Positions 1 to 12,000 of a stretch of 64,000 nucleotides of DNA are shown piece by piece. Below the pieces are notes generated by a model. It ran no database searches and was not told where the DNA came from. It saw only the letters and a list, made by a program, of their open reading frames with translations. Source of the stretch: Norana najaformis (taxonomy: Eukaryota > Annelida > Clitellata > Crassiclitellata > Hormogastridae); the NCBI GenBank assembly GCA_964023275.1, contig OZ029927.1, positions 21,564,980-21,628,979 of the forward strand, given 5' to 3'. The position numbers were made by a program, and so were the translations under genes. The number at the start of each line of letters is the position of its first letter. The stretch's first letter is position 1.

Positions 1-209
1 AATCTGGAAATTTGTGTAGTGTTTGTGATCGTAATTCACAAGACCTAGATCGATGGTTGCTTCTAAGCAAAGCTGTGTTATGAGATCGCTGTCTTTAGCT
101 TGGGCTGCGCGTATGTTAAATTTCAATTTGTTGTTTTCAGTTTTCAGGGAAGGCTGTGTAATGTGGAATTAAATTGTAAATTTTATTTATGTTCTGCTTG
201 TTTGAAAAG

Positions 210-3200
210 GCAAAGGCGTATTCTCTGCCGTTCTGCGAAATTGTCATGCGCGTTTTCCGGGATCTGTGCAATCGGGTTCCAACGTGGACTCGGCTGAATA
301 TTTGGGTAAGAATGTTTTCAAAATAAGTAGACCTTTGGAAACTGGCACTAATTATTAGCAAGCACATTGTAGTTGCCGCTGTTTCTGTCCTGCTTTGCTG
401 AATTTGCTTTCTGTCCAGAATCCAGAGTAGAAGGAATTGCCAACGAGTTGTGGTTCATGACTAAGGTCATCATCATCTCTGTCCATGAGTAAAAATGATT
501 ACCTCTGAGTGTTTAAGAGAAAGATAGACCACTTGCCCTCATATGCTGGGTGTCTCCATTGAGTGTGTAAGCATTCAAGAGACCTTGTTGATATGGGTGA
601 TGTCCGTGCCAGCGGGTTTTTTTATCATATGCCTTGGATTTGAGCTGTCTTTCTTTAAGGGTGACGTATCGATGTCCATCTGTCAGATTTTGCTTTCTCT
701 GGGCTTGGGATTGGTGTGGTTAGGTCATCGTAACTTACCACTAAGGTAAGTTAATATAAATGTACATTTGTGACTTGCCTTGATCAGCAACAGTCCTGAA
801 AAGTCGTGAGCTATGGACATCTTTCAGTGGAATTGCCAGCCTAAAAGCAAGTGAACAAGATGTCTTTTTCTTGCTTGTCTTCTTGAAGAGGAGCAATATT
901 ATTATTTCTGCATTTATTAAGTGCCACTATCTAAAGACCAAGCATCAATCAATGGTGCTGAGCAACTGTGAGTTAATGACTTGCTCAAGGTCCCTACACA
1001 GTAACCATCTGAGTGAAGGAGACTCAAACCTGCTCTAACTACTCAGCTATGGTGCCCTACAATATAAATGTACATTTGTGATTGTGATTACAACCATCAT
1101 TGCTGTATAGTCTAGACGTGATGGATTGTTTGGTGATGCTTAGCTGACACTTGATGGAGTGTTTTACTGTTTCAGCTGCTGGAGTTGCTTGTTCAGAAAT
1201 GTCTTTGCACGTTAGAGGGTAACGCTACAGCGGCCACTGCTGTCCAGAGAGTTTTCGAATGCATTGCGGGTGGAATACTCCTTCCAGGTAGGAAAAGACC
1301 TTCACAAAACCGCTGCAGTCTGTTTAGTATGTTACTGATCTGTAATCCATTGACTGCATTACTTCAAGAGTACTAATCAGAGTGTGCTAGTCTAACTGAC
1401 GTTCTTAATCTAAGAACTTCTATAGTGCCACTGTAATAATGCTCAAGGCATCAGTCGATGGTCACTGCAAGCAAAATCAATGTCCAAGCCAAATTCCATG
1501 GGATGTCCGGGTTGAAAAGCCAGAGTGGTACAGAAGACACAGAGACAGCCTACGGAGGAAATGAATTCAGGAAGAGGTGAGTTTTTAGTTGAGATCTGAA
1601 CCTGAGAAGGTACGTCCACAGAGACAAAGAAGGGGCAGGTTGCTCAAGGACTACACAGCTAGGACTGTTCATTAACAAGAAACGGTTCACCATTAAGTAA
1701 GCAGTGCTCGGATAAGTAGAAAAGTCACCAGTGGTGGGATCCCACATCCCACTCGTGGGAGCCCACATCCCACTCGTGGGAGCCCACATCCCACTCGTGG
1801 GAGCCCAACGACTGGCTTATGGTTGGATGGACGGCAAACCAAACTGACCCCAGAATTTGGTTCATGTCTATAGCAGTGCTGATTTTGTCATTTTTCGGTT
1901 GACGTTTGAACTGGATGTGTTACTGTACATGTAGACAGTCCTGGCGTTTATGATCCGTGCGAACGAGAGCCTACGGATCTCTGCCTCAAGATGAGCGTTC
2001 AGGAAAGGGAGGACATCACTGCCAGTGCACAGGTATATCAGGGTCTCTCTCTGTAACATGCCTCGGTATGATGCAGATTCTGATATAGTGCAGTGGGGAA
2101 TAGAAATCCCGAATTTAATTCTCCATTTGTTGTAACGCAATCTTATTTAGTCCTGAAGTTTGCATTATAACTGAACGTGTAATGTTACACGTAAGTGTTA
2201 ACTTCTTGCATGTCGGTTTGTGACAGGCTTCCAGCTAGCAATAATAATTTTTATAGCTTCTACATTGGCTACATTAACCAGGTAACTAAAACAAGGGTTT
2301 GATTGGTGTCTCGTATTTGTTGTTTGCTGGATGGGAACCGAGAACGTTATTTAAAAGTTATGGTCTACAAGAAAATTTTCATCCGCTACATGAAAATCGT
2401 TGTCATTGTGACTTTTCAATTTGTAGTTGCAGTTGTAGTTATCTGTTTAGATTAATTTTGATTGATTCTGCAGGATTTTAATGATCCAGATTTTAGGAAA
2501 AAAATTCTGATTACAGGAGTAGTGAAGTGAATGAAAGATTTTCATCTGTGAAGAAACAGCTGTTTTTTGCAGTTTGTAATTGCAGCATCACTTTGTTTTG
2601 TGTTGCAGCATGCGCTACGCCTGATGGCATTCCAACAGATGCACAAGATCCTCGACATGGAAGATATCTCGGCCGATTCCAAGGGCGGAAACAAGCGCAA
2701 ACGCTCGGACACAGACTCAGCTGAGTTCAGTAAGACTGGGTTCGCTGCGTTGTGATGGCACCAACGCAGAAAATTTCCTCTTGTAAAACAGATTCTTATC
2801 TGGATGCATGGGCAAGACACAGCACAGCCTGGTGATAGTTCATTGGAAGTCTGTTTCGGGGTTGCTGTGAGCAAGTAGCACATTTGTTAATGTAACATAT
2901 GTCGAGCAGAATTTGGTACCAGCATCTTTTGGCATCTAACGAGGTGTGCAAGTCAAGTGGTTAATTTGTGGGACTCTTAATGCAGGGTTGTTTATTAGGG
3001 GTTTCTGCTGTACTTGCACCCCTATTGAACTTGGTTTTAAAACCCTGACCACTCACTGTTGGTTGGAACATCAGATGGTGGTTATAGGGAGAGGACTGGC
3101 TAACAACTCTCGTGCTCCAAGGCTAAAGAAAAATGACGTTAGCAGTTTATACCAATTTTTATATATATTTTTATAGCAATTTAATTTTTTATTTGTACTC

Positions 3201-3587
3201 TTGGGGCAAGCTTTGGTGACTGCTCTTCGTCTGACTTGCAGTTTTTTTGAGAGGTCCTTAAAAGGTGCTATATAAATCTTCAGATACAGACATGTGTGCA
3301 ACCACAACTGGCCCCTGCTCTTCAGACTTGCCATTTAACCTTTGCTCAGGTGTTCCATCCGAGAAAACGGAAAAACTAGAGCTGTCCATTGAGGGGGAAC
3401 TATTGAACTTTGAGAGTTGATGGACAGGACTGTTTCTCGTGTCTTTATGCTACTCCTAAAGCATGAGATTGTCATTTTGCAAAGTGCTTGTGTACAAAAG
3501 GAACAGTGATACTTTTAACTGCATCTTGTTTATGATGTGTTTTTGTTGTTATTTGCAGCCATGGCAGATAAGAAAGACAGAAGATAG
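210..3587 (+). CDS. ZFR: Zinc finger RNA-binding protein (ZFR), C-terminal end of the DZF domain; 5' part lies outside the window
   Basis: Five spliced exons join in phase: 210-305, 1176-1287, 1935-2032, 2609-2729 and 3559-3587 (TAG stop). The reading contains [51 protein letters not shown] and HKILDME. These match, from memory of the family, the second half of the DZF domain shared by ZFR, ILF3/NF90, STRBP and ILF2. The DZF fold is a nucleotidyltransferase-like dimerisation module of dsRNA-binding proteins. A short basic tail, [13 protein letters not shown] then KKDRR, follows the domain directly. ILF3 and STRBP instead carry double-stranded RNA-binding domains after DZF, while ZFR ends just after it with a similar basic/acidic tail, so ZFR is the best call. 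All boundaries are GT-AG. The acceptor at 1935 was chosen over one four bases further on because only it keeps the frame. The zinc fingers would lie left of the window. Orthology to ZFR rather than a ZFR2-like paralogue is inferred. Confidence 0.88.
895..1060 (-). repeat. tRNA-derived SINE (family 2), reverse orientation, in ZFR intron
   Basis: The reverse strand reads a tRNA-like head with a diverged B box, then a conserved body (TTACTGTGTAGGGACCTTGAGCAAGTC) and a tail ending in AATAAATGCAGAAA. The same body recurs at 5072-5212, 14325-14505, 22770-22935 and 55105-55285. Family membership is by shared sequence; the tRNA origin is inferred from the A/B-box-like head, which is best seen in the 55105 copy. 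Confidence 0.7.
1407..1690 (-). mobile_element. 3' end fragment of an L2/CR1-like LINE
   Basis: The reverse strand encodes [16 protein letters not shown] and a stop. This is close to the 47700-48095 copy (FRSRLKTHLFLDSFPP). A 3' UTR follows, ending in GGCACTATAGAAGTTCTTAGATTA-type sequence near 1410. The LWNSLP...FKSRLKTHLF motif is the usual C-terminus of L2/CR1-clade reverse transcriptase ORFs. Only the last few tens of codons survive. Confidence 0.65.
1741..1804. repeat. 21-bp tandem repeat, three copies, each able to form a small hairpin
   Basis: The unit CCCACATCCCACTCGTGGGAG occurs three times without change. Each unit has CCCAC and GTGGG arms. It lies in a ZFR intron. Confidence 0.85.
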
Positions 3588-3783
3588 GATGGATGCAGCT
3601 CTTAGACTGGCCAGTTTGTCTACTAGTATCTGGACTGTGACAAGTAGTTGGTGAATAAGCCGCCAAATTGACTTTTTGTCAAGCGGACTGCGACATCGGG
3701 CAACTGTTTCGTTGTAAAAGCGTTAAAATTGCATTCGTCATTAAATAAGAGTTTCCACGTTTAGTTCTCCATCCATCTTTGTC

Positions 3784-3789
3784 AATAAA
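3784..3789 (+). promoter_or_regulatory. Candidate ZFR poly(A) signal
   Basis: AATAAA lies about 200 bp after the ZFR stop. Two further AATAAA hexamers follow near 3935 and 3983, each inside a repeated CAACTTCAATAAA segment, so the 3' end may be heterogeneous. Confidence 0.5.
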
Positions 3790-4340
3790 TTTACAATCTA
3801 ATCCACTTCAAATGTCAGGTCAGGTCAAAGGAGCAACAGGTTTTGTTGAATTGCTCTTCTCTTTATTCAGTCGCTCCCTGATGAATCTCTTCAGTTGGGT
3901 GTTTCCACATTTCTGTGTTTTTCTGCCAACTTCAATAAACGGCATTGTTCCAACAATTTTTTACTATTACAAGTACCAACTTCAATAAAGTGCAGTATGT
4001 ACAAATAATCTTGATACCCATCACAATTTACAAATATTCCAGTTCTGAAAGTTGTTTTCCATATAGAACCTGAATGGGAAAATCCTACAACCAAAGTTGT
4101 CCAATAACATCTCCATGGTTACGCAAATCCAGTGTTAGTACGGCTGCTCCAAATCGAAATTCTTTCAGCAGAACAACTGCCACAAAGATGATGACATCCT
4201 AGTTGCAACATTTCCTAGAAAAGAAAATACTTCAGTTGTTGGCTTAGAGATGTCCATATTTTCTAGACGTGTACAAATACACATTTAAATTATATAAGTA
4301 CACATTTCTACTTGCAAAGGTAATCAAACAAAACGTGTAT

Positions 4341-4699
4341 GGGGTCATCCATGAAGTATGTCCACAAAAATTACCTCCTTGTCCGCATTTGGTATTACCT
4401 TCCCTTTCCCCTTTGCGGACTCCAGTGGAGTGATAGGGCATAGATCGGGTTGATCTTGCTGGGCTAACTGCTGGATGGTTGAGTAGTTTGATATTGGTGC
4501 ATCTAGCAAAGGGATTCTCTCTTAATTAGATCTGTGCAGCAAAGATTGTCTGCTCTCACTGAAGTTGGTTTGTAAGGCACAGGATATAATGAAATAATTA
4601 CCAAATTTAAACACGGACGTCTGCAATGGGCATAATTCCTCCGCTTGTCCGCATTTGGGTGACCCCCTTCTTTGGGGGCGTCCTTTTGAAGATGACCCC
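4341..4699. mobile_element. Non-autonomous DNA transposon (MITE-like), copy 1
   Basis: A 359-bp segment starts GGGGTCATCCATGAAG and ends GAAGATGACCCC, so the two ends are imperfect inverted repeats (GGGGTCATC shared, then GTCC/GGAC blocks). Internal blocks (GTTGATCTTGCTGGGCTAAC, TAAGGCACAGG, TTTGGGTGACCC) recur in the same order in the copy at 59298-59702. It has no transposase ORF. I cannot assign a superfamily, and no clear target-site duplication is visible. Confidence 0.7.
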
Positions 4700-5071
4700 T
4701 GAAGATGCCCGATACCTCTCAAAAGCACTGCACATACCAGCAGATATTTCTCTTAATTTCTATTGACCCAGTTTGCATCAGTCTACTTAAGTCAAAGAAG
4801 CTGCAATTTTCTCAAGCTAAAAGATTACCTGCACTGGTGTCTTTACTTGACATTGCTAAACCACATCGTACTCATCTGCTCAAGGAATGACGAAGATGTG
4901 ACCCGCGGAGGTGCGGTACGACTGGGCAGCACAGGCATATTGGCCACAGTGCTCAGGGCAGCCACCGGCTACAAGAAAAAAAAGTTTAAGAAATCTAAAC
5001 GGATCAGTCGCAAGTGTATTAGATGTCAACGCCTTCCAACTTTCAGAAGTGCACGTATGACATGTGACAGA

Positions 5072-5212
5072 CATTGAAGGCACTGAGCAACTGCATTGTG
5101 GATGAACGACTTGCTCAAGGTCCTCACATAGTAACTATCTCAGAGGAATCTCAAACACTGCCCACATTACAAGCCGAGCAGTCTAATCGGTAGGCAACTG
5201 TGCCCCACTTCA
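5072..5212 (-). repeat. tRNA-derived SINE (family 2), reverse
   Basis: It shares the ACTTGCTCAAGGTCC...GTAACTATCTC body and the TTACAAGCCGAGCAGTCTAATCGGTAGG head with the other family-2 copies. Confidence 0.6.
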
Positions 5213-5764
5213 ATAAAGTAACAGGTATTACTTGGCACAATAAACCATCGGTTGATGCCTGTTGCCAATCAGATTTTGAGTTTTCATCCTGACAAATTTT
5301 TAACTGCGAGGGCTGAGAAATATTTAAAATGAAGGGAACCGAGATTACTATTGTAACTTAATTAGAACTTAAAATAACCATAAACTCTGGCATATCCACA
5401 GGCTATCCAGTCAAAGCCCCATCTAGGGTTTACCATGGGCTTGGCCCCCAAACTGAAACTTACCCGTAGCTATGTAATCTAGTGGCTCCTAGAGAACCAT
5501 TATCATAATGTACAGTGGATCAGTTGTTGGTCGTTTCAAGTGGAACCACAGTCAAAAAGTATAATTCATTGGACAAGTCCAGTTGCAAATCAATGGGTCA
5601 GAAAAAAGTGGATAAGCACGTTGAAACAGACAAGTCTTAAGTTTAGACCTCAATGACATTAAAGTACCGAGAGCAAGTTTTGAGATAAAGGGTGTCTGTA
5701 TCGCTTCACCAGATTGTGAATCCATTCTCAAAGCAATCCGCTGTGCGCATTACTCTAAATGTAA

Positions 5765-5980
5765 ATGTACACGTTTCTCTATAGCGACCGTACGGCCTTG
5801 ACCCTGCCCGTTTTGCAATGAATTGATCGGGTGAGATCCTTCACCACTGCTGTCCATTTGAATGGTTGCCATGGCATTTAAGGTTCCCGACGGTTTTCTG
5901 TAGCGATCGTATGGCCTTGACCCTGCTCATTTTGCAATGAACTGATCGGGTGAGATCCTTCACCACTGCTACCCATTTGA
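5765..5980 (-). repeat. Two tandem copies of a dispersed repeat (family 4)
   Basis: Two direct copies of about 105 bp carry TATAGCGACCGTACGGCCTTG or a variant, then a GATCGGGTGAGATCCTTCACCAC block. Other copies lie at 7225-7365, 44612-44745, 29130-29265 and 29310-29415 (the last two on the opposite strand, also as a pair). The tail on the reverse strand reads GGCCATACG...GCTATAGAAAAACGTGTAC, like a LINE/SINE 3' end. Confidence 0.6.
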
Positions 5981-6058
5981 AACGGCACATTATTACATTA
6001 TTATGAGCATTATTACCTTGGCACTATAGAAGTTCTTAGATTAGATTAAGAACACCAT

Positions 6059-9000
6059 TTAAGATCCCCATGCACAGAAGATGCTAGCCTGAGATTTCAT
6101 ACTCGACGGTTGTTTATCAAAGCCACCCCAGGTGCCATCAAAATCCCATACCTTGAGTTTCGGTGGCTGAATTATCGGATTCAGAGTCGATGGAGGATGT
6201 TTGTGGATACTGAGAGGCAGCAGAGGAAATCGGTTCTGACTCGGTGAAAGTGGCAGAACGTTGTGCTGTTCCTGTTGGCTTGCGGCTGATAAACTCACAA
6301 CAGACGCCTTATCACCAAGACACAGAAGGCCGTACAAAACCTGTGACAAAAACATTTAGAGCATAAATTAAACAAATTCTATGGATAAAATGTAACATAC
6401 TGCTAGCCTAGCACATTAGTGTTGTACTTAGTTAAATAAACTTGTGCTTCATAATTCTTAATGATAATAAATATATAAAATATCAACGTAAAGGCAAGAA
6501 GGTCTAATCTAATCTGTTGGAGAAGCTCCAGGGATCAAATTCTGATAGGTCAGAGAAAAGCCAGAGGCCAGGCTATGGTGAGTAAGCCAGTTGAAGGAGA
6601 TGCGACTTTAGTTCAGACCTGATAACAATAACGATTTGAAATGAACTGTAGACACTTCATCGAACCAGTGGCTTAGCTAATTATATTATACATTTAAATT
6701 ACATGAAACTCTGCTAGTCATGTAATTGTAACAATTAACGATAACATATATCTAGTTTAGATTTTTGACCAGGATTTTCAGATTACTTATTGACTACGGT
6801 TTCACGGCGCTATAGAAGTCACTAGATTAGACTGGGCAGTCTTACGTTGGATCTGGTTGTCTGCCGAGCCAAGTGGTTTTGCAGGTGACGGTAGAAAACG
6901 TCAAAGTCAAAAGGATCGATCTTCGATTCCAGTTGTTCAAGAATGCACTGATGTCGCTTTTGAAAGGTTTTGCTGATCTGTCAACACAAAATCCAGTTTG
7001 TAAGTTTCTGCACAGCATTGAAAAGCATACTCACTGGCACACACTAAGCAAAAGTAAGAAAAATGGGCAACTCAATTATATGTAAATGACCTGGATTTTG
7101 ACCTGGAACCGAACCCTTTGCCTACCGATTTTCTTTTGACTGAGCACCTGTGAATAAGGTGGTTCCTGCGACTTAGCTTTCGTTGGGCGCTGTAGAAATC
7201 TCGAGATTACGATTATGATTACACGGTTTTCTATAGCAACCATATGGCTTCGATCCTGCTCAGTTTTCAAATGAGCTGATCAACCAAGATCCTTCAACAT
7301 CACCTGAATGGGTGCCACTCCATTTAAGGTCCCCGTGTAGGGACCTTGCTAGCCCGAGATTCAAATCTCTGCATGTTGATTAACTGGTTGCATACGAACA
7401 TGTAAAACAAGTAAACCTGCGTTCATAAGTCTGTATACGAACATACACATAGCAGTTTTAAGAACCTGTCATAAACACACTTGGACATAGAGCTGTTTAG
7501 TTATCTGTACGGTACCTCTGAGTCGTCTTTTCGGAGCAGCATGCTCATCAGAAACTTGACGTCGAACCAGAGCTGCAGAGAACGGTTCTGAGTGACAGTA
7601 GGCAGTGAGGATGAGGAAGAAGACCGACTCAGAAGTGTTTCGTATGAAGTCAGTATGCCATCCGTTAACTTCTGTATCAGACTGTTCAGCACAGAGCTAA
7701 AAAAATAACAAGCAATAAAATATAAAAAAACTACATAAATTATGTATAAATAAAATTTACGTATAAATAGAATGGGTGAAATTCTATTTACTGCATAACT
7801 ATTAGTACTTCGGCTGACTTCTGACTTTGTAAAGCACCCTAGAAGTAGCCTGCTACTTACGATGCTATATAAATTATCGTCATTATATTACATGTAATAA
7901 TATAGTTTATTTTTACCAAAGGCAGGAATGTATGTATGAATGTATCTGGCTATTTATATAGCACCTTTTAGGAACCTCACAAACACACTAAAACATGGTT
8001 ATCTAACAGTTCTGAAAAGGAGTGAAAATTTTAACATAAGCTGAAAACATTTCTTGAGCCTTCTCTTTTGGAGAAGAACATATTTTTGAGGAAAGAGTCC
8101 TGAGAAATTCAATTAGGAGTAAGCAGGAAGCTGATCTCTGGGAAATCAGAGTTCTTCCCAGTTTTGACCCTCCCCAGAAAAATAATTACACATTTGAACA
8201 ATATGAATAACAATGCATTTCTCCAGTACAATGTCTGTGCAGAAACCTATTCAGTTTACATTATCGTGTCATTGTTTCTAAATGAGAGAACCCTCTTACC
8301 AGCGCAGGGAATGACCTCCCGTTCTGTTTACGTTGAGACACAAATTGTACAGCAGTGTCTGGACATACCAAGAACCCTGTAACCAAGTACAAAAAATAAT
8401 TCAGACGTCTGACAATTTACAGGGCAATGCTGATCCAATACTAACAAAGTGTCTGAATGTAGCCTACAAAGAAGAAGCAGTCAAATCTATACAAATAATT
8501 AAGACATCTAAGACATCTTGATCATACCAACAGTAACATACGGCAGTGAGACATGGACAATGACCAAGAAAATGGAGAAAAAAATAAATGCTTGTGAAAT
8601 GTGGATATGGAGGAAGATGCTGAGAACATCATGGACGGAGAAAAGGACAAATGAATGGGTATGCATGACGATCGGAATTGAGCAAGATGAAACGTTACAA
8701 CAAACAATGCTAAAATCAAAGCTGAGGTTCTTTGGTCATATTATGAGATCAGATGGATTGGAAAAGGAATGATGCTGGCTTGTGAAGAGGGAAAGAGAAA
8801 ACAAGGGAGGCCAAGGAAAAAATGGATGGACAAGATAACCGAAGCAACTGGAATGAACTTGGCACAGCTAAGGGACGCGACACTGGAAAGAAAGAAATGG
8901 AGAGGATTGATCATGACGGTCGCTAGAGCTCAAAGAGCTGACAGCACAAGGTGAAGAGTTAACAGGGCATTACTGATACGATATTAAACTAACTGTCAAA

Positions 9001-12000
9001 ATGTACTCTAACAAAAACTGCTAACTAATCTAACGTAATTGCTTCTATAGCACCGTTATCATGATCGCAAGGCATCAGTCGACGGTCAATTCAATCGAAA
9101 CCACATTCAAAGTCATAATCCATTGAAGAAGTATTAAAACGATGCATCACAATTGTGAGACATTGGAAGAGATGTTTTTCTTCTATTATTATTTTTTTGT
9201 AAATCCATATCCCGGAGGCAGTAAAAAATAACCAAGACAGACTTGTTTGATCTTCACCGATTTCTGGCATGATGAAAGTGTCGTGAAAAGCAACTGCACT
9301 GAAGCACTGGCTCTTATTATCATTATTATTTTCATTATTATTATCATTATTATTATCATCATCTTCATCATCATCATCATCGTTATTATCACTATTATCA
9401 TTATTATTATCATCATCATTATTATCACTATTTTCATTATTATTATCATTATTATTATCATCATCTTCATCATCATCATCTTCATCATCATCATCATCGG
9501 TATTATCACTATTATCATTATTATCATTATTATTAATATCATTATTATTATTATTTATTCTAAGAAGTAATTCTTAGTACAGCCTGCAAGAGATAAGAAA
9601 TCAAGAAGATCCACACTGACCTGCATTGGAACCCTAATAGTCGACTTGACCTTCTTTCCATCCTCCGTTTCCTCCTCAATGTCGATACTATCCCACTGCT
9701 GGAAAAATTAAATCTAGCTAATTAGTCAATTATTCAGTTTTCTCATTTATATAGCACCAATAACTAACAACTCAGCATCAAACTGATGGGGGCTGCGATC
9801 AAATGTACATATGGGCCGTTAGCTTTGCAGTTCCTGCGAAGAATTAAGATAATTTAAACATTTACATTTTTCAAAGAGAAATTTAACAACTCTACTGACT
9901 AGGAAAACTTGCTGATATGCAGGTAATTTTTCACCTAATAAATGCAAACTACTGAAAAGTTCCTCGTCTTTTTACCTACTAAATTCAATCACACAATTGC
10001 TGCACTCTAATCCCAACTCCAAAGACTAATCAGTGGCACTGCACCCACCCACCCTAAGCATATTCACCACTACCCTGCCATTTCCAAACTTTCCTATTAA
10101 TTTTATTTTGACTGAGCCCCTGTAAATAAGCAGATTCCTGTGACTTAGCTTTCGTTGGGCGCTTGCAGAGATCTCGAGCTAATGATTACAATACCCCAGC
10201 ATTGCTGTACCTACACCATTCGTATCTGATACTCACGTTCTGACAAACAATTTGCCTAATTATTTGTTTTCATCCCAGTAGTTAAAACTGTTATTTAGAA
10301 CAGCACTTCTCTCTACTTACTGTGCAGGATGACAGAATCGCTCGTACGCTCGTGTCCTTGAGAACGTTTGCAAATTCCGATGTAAGGCTTTCGCTTGTCG
10401 ACTTGCACCAAACACTAAAACATTGCATTACAATTTCTTTTATTTATTGCGCTTACTGTTGTGGTCAAGATCAGTAAATCTGAATCTGTGGCACAAAACA
10501 AGTGCACGCAACAACTTATTCAGGCCCATTACACCGAGTCCGCTTAGCAGGCTCAAACTCGCAACTGAAGGATTACCGATTCAGTGCATTAGCGAAGAGA
10601 CTACCATGGTGCAATAAGTCAGCAATCTCAGACTCATTTCCTTAATCTTGGAAGAATCCCAAGATTCTAGAAGGGGATCTACAGTACTTGCCGTTTCCTT
10701 CTCTCAGATGGTAGCAAATTCGACTGCTTGGCTATAGAGATAAGCATGTGCAAAAAACTTGCCCATGGTCGTTATGTGAAGCCTGCTCAGCAGGCTGGCA
10801 CTTGCAATCGTTGGATTACGGACCAGGAATGCTACCGAATGGACCAACATGTCAAGGCATGTGAGGCAAATTAGTTAAAGTGATGTCATGCTTTTGTTAG
10901 CTTCTTACAATGCTCTATATAAATCATTAGATACATACATACATACATAAGTACACAAATACACACACACATACATACATACACACATACATACATACAC
11001 ACATACATACAAACACACATACATACACTCATACATATAAACATACACACACATATATACATACATAAATAAACATACATACATACACACATACATACAT
11101 ACATCAGATTCCTCACCTAGCAACTTTGTCAGCTTCTTATCTATAACAGAAAATATGCTTTGAATAAATGCCAATATTAACAAAAAGTCGTGAAGGAAGT
11201 CGTTACCTGAATGCCTCGAGACTAAAAGTGATCAGCTGCGACTGCATTTGGTTCATCCTCGGATTCTGTGGCCCCTTTGACGGCTGGACACCAGCCATCG
11301 TCTTCTTATTAGTCCTAAAAACAAACCATCTACAGTTTTAACATTTCACATCACGTAAAAAGTCACAGGAGCTCAACATTAAACGGCATCTCTCCTCTCA
11401 GTTCTAAAATCAAGACTCACCTGTTTCATACCTGACCAAATCTAACCTCAATTTCTTAATTTACCTCAACTTATCCTTTCTTAATGTATCCTATCTTACC
11501 TTAACTTACCTTACCTGACCTGATCTCTACCTCACCTCACATCACCTCACCTCACGTTACCTCACCTCACGTTACCTCACCTCACGTCACATCACTGCAC
11601 CTCATCTCACCTCTACCTTATCTCACCTTTACCTTACCTTATCTCACCTTTACTTTACCTTACCATACCCTACCTTACCTCACCTTACTGTACCTTACTT
11701 TATGCTGGCAGGGCAGCTCTAGTGTAACCGTCATATCTGACTGGTCAAAGTATCCAATCAGTCAATTCAATGCATATAGGCAAACGGATTCTACTGGAGC
11801 TACCTGGAGCTCTCACCTGGTGACACTTGGTGTCATAGGTTGGTCGTCGCTCAGATGGACACTCATACAGGTATGTATATGCGAACAGAGATCACAGATG
11901 GCGCCACTGACTCTGCCGAGCAACAGGATCCTAAAAACACACACACACACAACTGCGGTGAAAGAAGAATCCGTTGATTCAGTTCTGTGTGCAAGAGGGG

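Larger units (their letters stand above)
3810..6058. other. Intergenic stretch between convergent ZFR and COG1; no gene seen
   Basis: The stretch holds the DNA transposon at 4341-4699, a SINE-2 copy at 5072-5212, an L2-like LINE tail at about 5480-5660 (reverse) and a doubled short repeat at 5765-5980. I found no conserved reading frame. The open frames here are short and overlap repeats. Confidence 0.6.

Noticed and set aside
9189-9310. Possible COG1 exon encoding VQLLFTTLSSCQKS on the minus strand
   Set aside because: It resembles the VQSFLFSLCQE stretch of COG1 only weakly and is in the wrong phase. The true exon (GSWYVQTLLYNLC) is at 8376-8300 with correct phase and boundaries.
9189-9570. 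ORFs on both strands rich in Ile or Met
   Set aside because: Translation of an ATT/ATC microsatellite.
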